A DNA stretch of 64,000 bases from Acanthaster planci (Eukaryota; Echinodermata; Asteroidea; Valvatida; Acanthasteridae): NCBI RefSeq assembly GCF_001949145.1, contig NW_019091462.1:122001-186000 (forward strand), read 5' to 3'. The notes beneath the pieces are model-generated. The model searched no databases. It was not told where the DNA came from and saw only the letters and a program-made list of their open reading frames with translations. Every line of letters starts with the position of its first letter. Position 1 is the first letter of the stretch. Position numbers and translations under genes: made by a program. This document shows, one piece after another, positions 37,101 to 47,900 of this stretch.

Positions 37101-39977
37101 ATTTTCAAAAAGGCAATCTTGCCTCAAGGTTATATGACATTGTCAAAGAAAATTCATTCCATACCAAAATTTGCTACTCTCAGACAAAATATTTATGATT
37201 GAAATTCACTACAAAAGTCTGAATACTTGGTACTGTGCATTTTAACTTGACACAGTCTCTGCTTATTGCAGGGCCATGTTGTTTGATTTTGGCAAATGCT
37301 GTAGACCCACTGTCAAATTAATGTGGGCTTAAACAATTACCTGTGGCATTTGGACAATTGCAATGACATGGGCTAATACCTTGTTGTACATTCCAGAAAA
37401 AAATAAGCTTGAAAGATCAAATTACATCCCCTAAAAAATACAAAATTCCCTTTAATCCTCACATATTTCTCCTCCAATTTCTTAGCAATAGACTCCAGGC
37501 CATCCATGTCCTCCTCATCCAGTTCATTGAATGACTTCTGAACGCCATTTCCATTGTTTCCCTGCTGTACGTACAGAACGGAGAAAACAAGATTCACAAA
37601 AAATGTTAAATCCTTAAAAGGAACATGCAACTTGCATGGAACAGAACCTTGTGTGCATGCAAGCAACACGACAGAAGAAAAGGATGCAGTCAACATAGGT
37701 GATCATGAGACTTACATGTACATCACACAATGTAAAATTGTAAGATCTGCACTGCTTGTTATAAATACATGTATTTGTATAGTCATAGGAGCTTAATAAT
37801 AAAACCATATTTAAAAAACACTATACATTACATCCATGATTTTCAATCTTAAAAGAGACCTTAAAAGGTTAATATGGTAAGCTCGGGTACATAGAGGAAT
37901 AAAAAACACAAAAAACAATGAAAAATCTCATTCAGAATTGAAGTTGCAAAGTAAAACACATAACATTCAGCAAAACAATTAACACTCCCCAAAAGGTCAC
38001 CTAGTCTTGACTGTCACAAACCCTGCATGAGTTGGTAAATTAAAAAAAAAATCTATGCAAAACACTTGCCATAAACTGAGAAAGAGGGAATCTGTAACTG
38101 AAGTTGAAAACATTAGGACATTCTTGACAAGTAGAGGAAATCCCATTTCGTCCATATAGCTCTGACAAGATGCAAGATACCTGATGTTTAAGCATTTACT
38201 AATCATACATACTCCATGGTCATCCCCTTGCACCAACAAACCAACCTACTTTTTAACCCTGCTGCGTACAACGCAAAAAGTCTCACACTGCCAACCGAGT
38301 AACAAGACTTTCTACGCGCGTGGCCACCGCACCCATTTAACCCAATTACAAGGTCACCGTTAATGACGCCGCACTCACAAAACAATGGAATTTCACCCCA
38401 AACCCTGATCCCTACACGCACCTAAACCCACACGAGCAACGTACACACAACGCACCGCCCATTGTACGTATTCATCCCCAACAATCCCTGCAGTCTCACA
38501 CAGCATAAATCCACGCCCCAATGCACTCACCTCGACCTCCCGAGGTCACACTTCAGTGAACATCAGTAATTAAAAATGTTACGTAACAATAGTAAAACCT
38601 AAACGATTCAAGGCAAATGGCTGGATAAATTATCATTTTGTGAAATCGTCAAGTTTGAGGGTCCGCTTCAATATTACTAATCCTAACACTCACGGATCTT
38701 TATCGATGTCACGTGAACAATAAAATAATAATCAACATTTACATTTCATTAGTTTAGTAAAAATATGCAAATTTCTAGCTTTCGAAAATGATGTTATTTC
38801 ATAAAACACACACAAAAGCAGCAACTTTATTGGTGTTCATTTTTCACAAGAGGAATCTAAGTCAGCTTGTTCCAAACTTCCCACGCAAATTCGCCGGTCA
38901 AACCCGCGTCGACTGACATGACCACAAATTTCCATTCAAAAAGCCAGAAAACCCCCAACTTTGTGCATGACCTTCACGTGAATCAAAGATAACCTGCCGA
39001 ATTTCTCCATCAAAACGGTTCAAAACATACACCTAAAATGAAAAGAAGACGGCTCCACTTCAGAAACAGAAACCGACGGAAATATTGTTAAGTCTCCGAG
39101 TTCGCGGGCTTCAAACAAAATTCCTAGTAGTCTGTTCACTCAACGTGGTTTGTCACACAACCGCAATGCGGTTACAGGAATTATTCACATACGCAAATTG
39201 TTCCATCAAACATGTCCGCCAAATGTAACACAATCGACCCGGATGATAAAATGCTTCAATTTTTTCTGCCCAATAATAAAATGCTCTCTTTTCCCCTCGT
39301 CTTCCACCGACCACCTTCTGTCCAGTAATTCTTTTGATGCCCGGCTTGGACGCGCGGGCTTACCAGCGCTCAAGCAAGACGGTCCCTGTTATGCAAATCA
39401 TGAACCTCAACCACATGGGCATTTTCCGACTGTTTTCTTCCATAGGCAACGCCCGCGTTAAAAGAAACGGCAGCCGAAAAGGGCTGGAAAAGCAAAGATG
39501 GCGTCGGGCCTGAAATCTAATTGTCTTCTGTGATGTTTATACAGTTCTTGCACATATCTGTCACCAACAAAAAAGCTTAAAACTACAGCTACCCATTCCC
39601 GTTCAAACACCTAAAGACGGTGCATTCCGATTGCATTAACATCAAGTACAATAGCGGCTGGGGTCAAGACGACGCACCTAGTTGTTTAAAACGGTCGGGA
39701 AAAGCTGTAAAATCCGTGAAAAGTGGGGAAACTTCGTAGGAACATAGAACAGATGTTGTTCTGTCGATATGCACCATTTTGGAAGGGGAATGGAAACCAT
39801 AGGATTACTTACCACGGCATTTTTAACGAGCTGGCTATACGAAAACACGGAGCAGGTTTTATCGCTAGGCTCTTTGAGGGTCAAATCGAACCGCAAAGAC
39901 GGCGCCGTTTCCTTCTCTTTCTTCAGAGGAAAAAGTGGTCCTACCGACGACGGTATAATCCTTCTTCGTTCTGCCAT
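28156..39977 (-). CDS. UBN1: Ubinuclein (UBN1/UBN2 type), complete coding region
   Basis: Thirteen exons in transcription order: 39977-39813, 37564-37463, 36993-36889, 36721-36578, 36240-36122, 35846-35351, 35053-34986, 34751-34582, 32773-32695, 32514-32416, 31783-31640, 31316-29524 and 28346-28156. Together they give 3675 nt, an intact frame of 1224 codons plus TAG. All phases agree across GT-AG junctions. Ubinuclein is the histone-binding subunit of the HIRA complex and directs replication-independent H3.3 deposition in the nucleus. The N-terminus (about residues 28-53, ending SYSQLVKN) is the conserved UBN start. The Hpc2-related domain is at about 102-149 ([13 protein letters not shown], then YDELVP and [12 protein letters not shown]). 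The middle domain is at about 370-580 ([38 protein letters not shown]). The tail is Ser/Pro/Thr-rich and ends with the family motif [17 protein letters not shown] 39977 has strong context (A at -3, G at +4). The symbol stands for the UBN1/UBN2 family, since one invertebrate gene corresponds to both vertebrate copies. Confidence 0.93.
28835..29466. repeat. Inverted-repeat element in the last ubinuclein intron, about 630 bp
   Basis: The segment ACAAAGGAAACAGGGCCCTG near 28911-28930 recurs in inverted orientation near 29400, together with flanking TGGTTTATAT and ATCGGAG motifs. This gives two long arms of about 90 bp facing each other. The right edge, read on the minus strand, is CTTAACCACTTCCTGCCGGG. 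The left edge is more decayed. Part of the element (about 28940-29045) is also closely similar to 43075-43200, in opposite orientation. It lies in the intron between exons 12 and 13, and the exon 12 frame can read into it. Confidence 0.65.
32140..32400 (+). repeat. tRNA-derived SINE in ubinuclein intron 10
   Basis: An A-box-like TTGGTGAAGTGG (about 32145) is followed about 35 bp later by a B-box-like GGTTTGAATGC, the layout of a tRNA-type pol III promoter. Next comes a SINE-body-like stretch with GTGGATTGGGTTTTC, CGCAGGTTTTCTCTGG and GGGTGTTCCC, similar in style to the conserved cores of metazoan SINEs. An A-rich tail (AAAAATAAATAAATG) ends near 32400. The A-rich end sets the orientation as plus, opposite to the host gene. 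Confidence 0.6.
33704..33782 (+). repeat. tRNA-Thr(AGU)-like pseudogene or SINE head
   Basis: D-arm-like GCTCAGTGGTCGAATGG, then CTAGTAAGCAGGAGG (very like the anticodon arm of tRNA-Thr with AGT) and the B box GGTTTCGAGTCCC. The anticodon arm carries an extra base, giving an eight-base loop, and the acceptor stem does not pair well. A functional tRNA is therefore unlikely, and a tRNA-derived retroposon or pseudogene fits better. It sits in ubinuclein intron 8, antisense to the gene. Confidence 0.55.
33855..34145 (-). CDS. Possible nested acidic protein, N-terminal part of a P2X7-like/PYxFEP-type protein
   Basis: An intact ATG-initiated frame of 96 codons lies in ubinuclein intron 8, on the same strand as the host gene. 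It is strongly acidic (runs such as SDSSDDNSS and [12 protein letters not shown]) and then has ILPYQFEPE. An acidic leader followed by a PYxFEP-type motif recalls the start of invertebrate proteins carrying the cysteine-rich P2X7-type intracellular domain. No such cysteine domain follows here before the stop at 33855. A perfect CRE lies 43 bp upstream of the ATG. It may be a nested gene, a first exon, or a decayed retrocopy. I cannot prove that it is expressed, and the family assignment is tentative. Confidence 0.35.
   Translation of the reverse strand: MTHRHVHNAVALACAILSDSSDDNSSADAFSDLDSDLLSCLSYLFDEESDIEGADEAQEILPYQFEPECTQEEILRLEAVGHGHGSDPEDQQQNTD
34188..34195. promoter_or_regulatory. Perfect CRE upstream of the nested acidic frame
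   Basis: TGACGTCA, 43 bp before the ATG at 34145. A YY1-like CAAGATGGCGCATGC (34095-34109) falls just inside the frame. The pair gives this intronic spot the look of a small TATA-less promoter. Confidence 0.4.
38221..38530. other. Strongly C-rich, G-poor block in ubinuclein intron 1
   Basis: Over about 300 bp the plus strand is very rich in C and A and poor in G (for example CACCCCAAACCCTGATCCC and ACACACAACGCACCGCCC). The non-template strand of ubinuclein transcription is therefore G-rich. It lies about 1.4-1.8 kb downstream of the first coding exon. Cause and function are unknown. Co-transcriptional R-loop asymmetry is one option. Confidence 0.45.
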
Positions 39978-41911
39978 CGTTTTACACCTCAGTCGAAGAC
40001 GAAATGCGTCTTTTCCGGGCAAAAACTGCCAAAATCCGCGTTCTACCTTCCTACGTCCGTCGCCATTTTGACCATGTCGACTGCAGCTCGCGCATGCGCT
40101 GAAGGCTAAACTGGTGACGCGGGAAACTTGATTGCCTAGGCGTCTAACTTGCTTCTTGCATTATGACAGCATTATTTCCAAGATTTTCCGGGAAATACAA
40201 GAAATATTTCTCTGAATAATATTAAAATGGGAAATGTTTCACAACAAACCCAGTTTTAATGGAAATGATTAAAAAAATGAACAACCAAAGCCAAAGAAAC
40301 AAGTGGACTCTTTCCAGGTTATGATTAATCATGAATACCTAATTTTATTTGTTTTTTTGGATTTTTCTTTCTGATTTAGGGGGGGGGTATGTTTGCAAAC
40401 CTACATAAAACCCCTTGGACTAAAAGATTCCATTATCTCACTAAATCTCGTCTTGTCAAAACCACACTAATTCAAGCAATTATTTGTTTCATATCTAACA
40501 CAAGGGTAGAGGCTCCCAAAATAGGGCACAAGATCAACTGATCACCTCTCTTCTAAAAGATCTCTTGGCATGAAAATAAAGTGCACAACTTTTTCCACAC
40601 ACAGGGACCTACAGGCCCAGCTGGCATTCCATTTTTTTTTAGGTGAACACATTTTCGTAACTCCGTACAGTTGTTCGTACTTAATCAGAATGGTTCAGAA
40701 GTTAACTTGGTGGTTAGAGGTATCGCTAAAAAGTCTTGTGATATATAAATATGCAGCAGAACAAAAAAAATAAACAAAATGGAAACACAACCACAACACG
40801 ACATCTTTATGATATTTATGATATATATCTTTTATTTATTTTTAAACATTTAAACTGACTTGTCTAAACAAATCCATTAAGGACAATTAATATGATTATA
40901 TTAATTAAGGTGCAGATTAACTCGAACTCATAAATCAATATGAAACTAAAAAAGCAGTTTGTTGAGGGCACAGGAAAAAAGATTCCATGTTGTCATTCTC
41001 AAGATTAAAATTGCCTTTTCAGTGATGACACCATAAACAGCATGACAATAACCGGAGATTAAGATTAAACAAAGCAAATGAATGGCCATGCAAAAGTGTC
41101 ATGATTTTATCTGAGATTTGAAATACATATCCGACGTAATTCACAATTTGAGTATACTGTGATTTGCAATGACGGAAAAAATAAAACCAGCAACAGCTCC
41201 GAAAAAAAGAAAGAAAAATAACACATACAGAATACAAATGTACACGTACACTGTAATACACTCTGTACCTCTAACCGTTCCATAACTTATAATGAAATAA
41301 ACTGCAATTAGAAAAAAATTATTAACACCACTCACTGAATTCTTCTAGTTTTACAACTCATGATATTTTAAGTTTGATAAAATCTTACCCTTTGTTAAAC
41401 TAGATAGCATCCATGATCCAAGGACTGTATCTGATATCCTAGAAAAAGTGAAAATACTAAACAAAAAATTCTAATGCCTCAAACTGAAAAAAGATATTTC
41501 AAGGCTTTAAGAAACTCCCTAATTTTTTTTGGTTACTGATGGGCCTTCTGTGACCACACAGTTCATGGAAATTTTGTGCAAATAGGAAAACTATGCGTAG
41601 TAGAGTGTGTTCATTTGCTCATGCCCGCTGTGTTGGAGACAAGACTGTGAACATAAATAGAACCACTTTTCAATACAGAAACTTGTGCAGAGACACAAAT
41701 GACTACAGGCATATAAAACTGAGGTAACTTGAATTTGAGCAAGCAATTTTGAAGTAAAATATTTCTATGCATGATATCATGGTGCAAATGCGATGGACCC
41801 ATTTGGACATACTTGTGAGGCCATTTTACAAATCTGCCTAACCCAGTGCCCTTAAATCGTAGGCCGTGAGTTTAAGTAACAAGTGAATTTTGTTCCTTCC
41901 TATTAGGTTTG
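39978..41911. other. Intergenic region between GCNA (3' end) and ubinuclein (5' end)
   Basis: 1.9 kb separates the GCNA stop from the ubinuclein ATG, both on the minus strand. The end near 40000-40130 is CpG-containing and holds the probable ubinuclein promoter. For GCNA, minus-strand AATAAA motifs occur at 40831-40840 and 40345-40350. Both are far from the stop, so the 3' UTR may be about 1 kb or use a variant signal. No other gene was seen. Confidence 0.55.
40059..40099 (-). promoter_or_regulatory. Probable ubinuclein core promoter: NRF1 and YY1 sites
   Basis: The perfect palindrome GCGCATGCGC (NRF1 consensus) is at 40090-40099. Between it and the ATG lies CAAAATGGCGAC on the minus strand (YY1-type, 40059-40070). 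They are 83-122 bp upstream of the ubinuclein ATG. No TATA box is evident. This combination is typical of broadly expressed TATA-less genes. Confidence 0.6.
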
Positions 41912-44900
41912 TCAAACAGAAATTGTTGCTTTCTTGGAGAAATCTTGACTTAAAAGCCGCATGATGTCTGCGTGTTTCATGGATGCGTTATTCCTCTTCA
42001 TGGACCCGTAGTTCTCCTTCACAAACAAGGCAAACTTGTTGGGAGTTCGTGCCTTGGACACTTTTCCGTCTTTGTTGAGCGAGGGCAGAAGCACCAGGTT
42101 CCCTTTGCAGTACGTGCAGCAGTATTTGTCTGTGTTGATGGATTTGGAGTGACGTCCAATTCTGTTGGGGTTAAAAGCATAAAAAGATAAGGTTTTCACG
42201 TAGATGATGCAGTATTGCCTTATCTTGCCTTGTATCCTGCAAATCCTGTTTAAACACAGATAAAAATTGTTTACAAGATCTTGTAAAATTTTGGGTATTT
42301 TATTTATTAAATACTCCTTTACACATTGTTATTTTATGGCATGTTTTCCAAAGTTTACATCAAGTGACTTTCACTCAATCTTTTCCAATGTCTGAATGGA
42401 AACATTGTTTATGCAAGATATTTGTTTCAGCAAATTTTAGCAATAACATATAACACTTCAACAATACTCGGAAACAACCCCACATGAACACAGGTCTTCT
42501 CAAACGATTAGGCCATACTGTGTTATATGCATTTTAACACAGTGTAATAAGCATCATAATGTATTATAGCACACAGCTGCCAGAGTTTACTTTCAACTTA
42601 CGTTGTTTTGCATCGGACACACTGGTACTTGTATTTGGTGGTGATCTCGTAGCTGTGACAACGTTTAATGATTGGAAGGGATGGATGGGCGTGATTGGCT
42701 TTAGCTGCCCTGAATGATCCATAAGAAAAGGAAGTGGACAAGTAGATTAAACCACTGAGAACCTGGGATGCACAATTCATTTTTAACCATTCAAACTTGA
42801 GATACTTTGGAAATGAGCCAATTATTAAGTATAACACATCAGACCATACTGAGACATGAACCAAAAATATACAACTCTGTTCCAGTGCTATACCAACAAC
42901 CAGGGAAATATAGTCAGTTGACTTAAAACAATAATTATAATTGTAGTGGGACTTGAACCCGATACCCCCAGTCTACTGCATGAGTGCTCCATCATGCTCA
43001 CACAAGAAAAGAGAGATTAGTAGACCGCAGACAAGCACTGCAGTGACACTTGAATGCGGTACAACTGGCATACAGCATAAGTGATCCACAACACTGTCAC
43101 AAAGAATAACTTCGTGTGGCTATAAACGACCGTTAAATGAAATGATGAATTTGAAGGATTTTGAAAATGGAAAAAATGATAGTTATGCCGGTCCAGCATC
43201 ATCAACATGAAAAATGCCCCGGCATGAAGTGGTTAAGGGTAACAGAAATTGAAAACATTTAGTTCACATGAAGTATTTTAACATAACAACAAATATGTAA
43301 CCATTTCAAAACATCGTAAATTTCATGTTTACATAATTAAATGTGACCCTAAAATGAATAAAAAGATCCTGCATTTCCCACCCACAAAAAATCCCTTTTG
43401 GCCATTTGCACTCACGCTGACTGGATGACGTCATCCCCAGAACGCTGATACATGTATGTATGGTGTACATGTACATTGTGCACAGTACATGCAGTATCGC
43501 ACGCTTGTAATAGACCATGTTACGTGTTTATGTTTTTGAAATGGTTACGTATCTACTGTTATTTTGAAATACTTCACGTGAACTAAATGTTTTCAATTTC
43601 TGTTACCCTTCCATGCACTGGCGTACTTTCATAGGAATTATTTTTCTTTGCAAGTACTTACCAGTATTTCCAGAATCGCCCATGTCCATCATTGACTCCA
43701 TTGATCATCCAACAAGCGGCATGGCACAGCTCATGGATTAATGTATCGCGGAGTCTCTCTGCCAATGAGCAACCATACTGAGTGAACACACAATGTAAAG
43801 ATTCTCCACAGAGAATTACCAAATGAAACTTCATAATCAAATATACCAGTTCTGCATCAAGATACAGTTGACACATTTCATAACAAGGTTCTTCGGAATT
43901 TAAAGGTTACATTGTTATAACCAGGAACCATGTCAGGAAATGGAGAAAGAAGAACATAAAAGAGCAGGGACCTAAAATTGTCTTTTGTATGCTGGATATT
44001 GCATTAATAGTGCTTAATATCAGAGTTTCACTGCAATGAGACATGTCATCTGGGTTTTTATCATAAAGCCAACTACTGTAGTTTTCACAAATTTAGCATA
44101 AAGTTCTATTTACCTGGTCAAGCTGCAAAACATATCACTCATAACATAATGACTTGAAATGTATTTGAAATAATCTTCAAATAGTTCTGCTGAGTGGAAG
44201 ACTATTTCATGCAGCTTGGCCAACATTAGTCTTATGCTGTTAGATAAACTAGTGTGTGAAGTCTATACAACCTTTCAAATATGAAACTGACAAACAGACC
44301 TTAAAACAGCCATGCTTACCGGCAGTGTCACAGACTTTCTCAGACAACTCAATGCGAGCACTACACAGCCCGCCAACTTTAGTCTTGGTGTAGTAACAGA
44401 AGCCGGCTGTCTTGCGCATGCGATTGTTCCACTTGATGCTGAAGTCTGATGGTAGCTGAAATCAGGGGAAAATCAAATGACAAATGTGTAAATAAAAAAT
44501 GGATACTAGTTGATAAAATGGTTAGACCCCAAGATATTGGATATTAAATTAACTATAAGGCAAAGAAGAGTCTAATTGTAATAGTCCCTATTTTGAATAA
44601 GAACCTGATCAAGCCTGAAAGCAAATGAAATGTAACATTCACAGAAGACAGTAGGGCTGTGCTGAATATCCAAATAACCAAATATTCGATTGATTGTCGA
44701 ATATTCAAATATTTTTTTCCGAATTTTAATATTCGAATGCAAAATTCATGAAAAGGAAAGGAAAATTTTCTTTTGTTTTAAATGAGAAAAATTGCCCTAC
44801 GGAGGCTTGTTTCAAGCAGATTCAAATGAAAAGCGTCAGAAATCTTAAGATGATTTAAAAAGTAAATTATTCATTAAACAATTTAAAACAACAGAAATTG

Positions 44901-47900
44901 TCGACAGGGCAAGAAGTCTTGTTCATCTCTTAAATCTTGCTAAATCAAGGCTGGAGATACTCCTAGATGTGAGAAGCTATTATATTGATCATAATGTATA
45001 ATTGTGTTATTGCAACAGATTTTGTATACGGTTTGTTCATCAACAATCTGCCGGTCAGTACGACCAAATATTCGATCAAATTGCAGGTCGAATATTTGAA
45101 TAATGAATTATTCAAATTGACTCAACCCTAGAGGCAGCAAAGTGATGGCAGACACACAGTCTCACTTTTCAAAAAGATATTTAAATTTACAGACTTTTAC
45201 TGAATGAAATTTAAGAATTGGAAAAAAGAAAGAACATGGGCTGCCAAGCACATGCTTAATAAAATCCAACTGACAACATGTCAAGTCACAGCACCAGTTT
45301 TTATTTCAATGCACATATGTTCAACACTTGAATATTTTGCTCAACATAGATCAATTGGCAAAAATCTCAATACTCGGCAACATTTTCAGTAATCAAAACT
45401 TACCTTATTGTCAAACACAGTTTTATTGAACAAGATGAACAGCTTCCTCGTTAAAACATCTCTGTGATTCTTGAAGTCGTTGACGTAGGGGGAGGAGGAA
45501 TGGCAGCCATCTTTGGGGGTGGACAGAGAAAACAGGAAGTCTGTCTTACTGCTGGTGGGTGTGTACCTTTCCTGATTGACGGCATGTGTCAACTTTTTTG
45601 ATGACAAGACTAGAAAAAGAGATACAGAATTTTTTTCAAAAGCCATATAAAAATTTTGAGGGTGAAAAGCAGTTGTCTGTGGGGATATCCAAATCTGTCT
45701 CAGCAACGTAATGGACTGATGAAACTGGTTGTCCACAGAGAAACCTGACTGAATATGTCATACATTAAATCTAAGCATTGTAAAATGCCAACGGCAACAA
45801 AACAGTCAACAACATGTGCTCCAGTGACAGTGTGTAATCTCCATATCGGTCACTGGGCATATTGAATTGGCCCTAGTAGGTAATGCTGCCATATCTTTTT
45901 TGCTCCTTGTATTATTCAGCTCCTCATAACTTCAGAACTGCATTGATGGTTGACTTTCTTGTCCATGTACATGCACTCACTGCTCGGTTTGGGGACTCTC
46001 ACTACAGGCGGTTTGGGAGTGGCAAAGACACTGTCGTCGGCATCATCACTATCACTGAACTCTGGAAGGCGATATTTCTGGGGAGTAGATGATGGCTTTG
46101 TATCCAGTTCTTTCTGAAATGTTAGAAATTGAAAACTTCAATCAGTGAGATGTTGCTGTTCATCAATGTAGCCATCTGACAAATGTAACATTCATCTTTT
46201 GAAACAAACTAGATAGTTTTATTACACTTATTAAATTTTGTGTATAAATATACGTGAATTTTTTTAGGGTACCCCCCATTCAGAAAGTATATGCACTTTT
46301 TTTCAACAAAAATGACAGGTGTGAAGGTTGAGGTTGGGGTAGAGAGCATTACTTTTCAGGTCCCATGGGGGTAAGCAAATGTCTGTCCCCTTCCTTTTTA
46401 GGAAAATGGCCTTAGCCAAAATAATCAGAAAGGCGTCTATGATTCATGAATAAATAATAGAAACAGGCACTAGTGCCACAACTCACAACTGGTTTTTTTT
46501 TTGTTAGGAGAAAATAGAGAATACGAGGGGAACCCTTGCTCTATGTGTGTAGTGGATAAACCCTTGTGCAAGCCAAACCAATGCATGTTTTCTCCTTAAT
46601 GACGCAATCTACATTCAGAATTCTCATCTTGGCACAAACAGAAAAAAATCTCTTTTAAGCTTGTTATAGTTGAGCTCTTAAGATTAATGGATGCTTCCAT
46701 ATTTATTTGACCAAATAAAATCAGAGAAAACATGTTTCCTTAGAGGTGCTCTCTAACCCCTTCTTGACGGGAATTTCTTTTGGCCACGAAGGCCACCTGC
46801 CAAACCGCAAATTCTCGGTTTGTGGCCCAGCGTTCTCTGCATGCTTTGAATTACACGGTGNNNNNNNNNNNNNNNNNNNNNNNNACACAAAGACCAATCA
46901 CCATATATACAAGAGCCAGGGTCTGCCTTCTTTCACCGTGTTCGCTCGAGTGTGGGTCGAGAATAATAGCTGTAAAGCGGGCTGAGGATCTCAATTTTTA
47001 CGGTGTGTTTTAACGCGTCCTGGCGTGAAGGGGTTAACAGAGCTTGTTAGATAAAAACATAAAAAGCTATTCTACTTCAACTTTCGCAAATATCACACAT
47101 TCAGTTCACAATGGTCATTCTGCACCGTCACGTCATCACATAAACCTTGCCTTTCTGTTGCTGAAAATCTTCCGGTCAGAATTAATGTGTCGGTAGTAAT
47201 AAACATCCTCATCACTGTCTCTGCTCTCTATTGGAGTGTCATCAATAAACGAATCTTCATACTGCTCTTCATCCCGACTTGGGTTTGGTGTCTGAACAGA
47301 ATGAGGTTCGTGGTGTGGGGTTTTGATTGCCTGAAGAACTGAATAATTGAAAAGGGGAAGAAAGTAATAACTTAGTATCAGAATATAGAGCTGTTATCTT
47401 TAAAAAATCAAATCTATAATATGTAAGAGTAACTCTTTCATCCTGTTCAGCAGTCACCTTACATTGTTCAAAGTCTCTATCCTCATCCTCATCCTCACTG
47501 CTAACATATCCAGGAGCTCTGACTTCATTCAGAATTCTGAAAATGGAACATAAAAATTTATGAGTTATTCGCAATATGTAAATAAAAAAATGTGGGGTTC
47601 CAAAAGATACCGTCAGATAAAAGGGGTTGATGGCTCACATTTAGTTGAAATGTAACAGTAAGATCAAACTAGATTACTTTGTGCTATTTGACAGATTTAC
47701 CAGCTTTCTTCAAGAAAAGTTACTGCTGCGTTCCTCCAGCCCCACCATTGGGGACAATAAACTAATACTCTATCTCTCTATGTGCCTGAAATGTTTGAGG
47801 TTGAAATTATTTTTTTTTTGGGTACATCTACCTTGTGCTACCACTTCAAGATTCTTCTTTTCTGTACCTGGTATCTTCATTCATGGTCCTGTGCTTTGTT

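Noticed and set aside
39723-40109. Frames of 100-128 codons antisense to ubinuclein exon 1
   Set aside because: They mirror the conserved exon and promoter on the opposite strand.
46746-47013. Open frames crossing the run of N
   Set aside because: They read through unknown bases within an inverted-repeat element.
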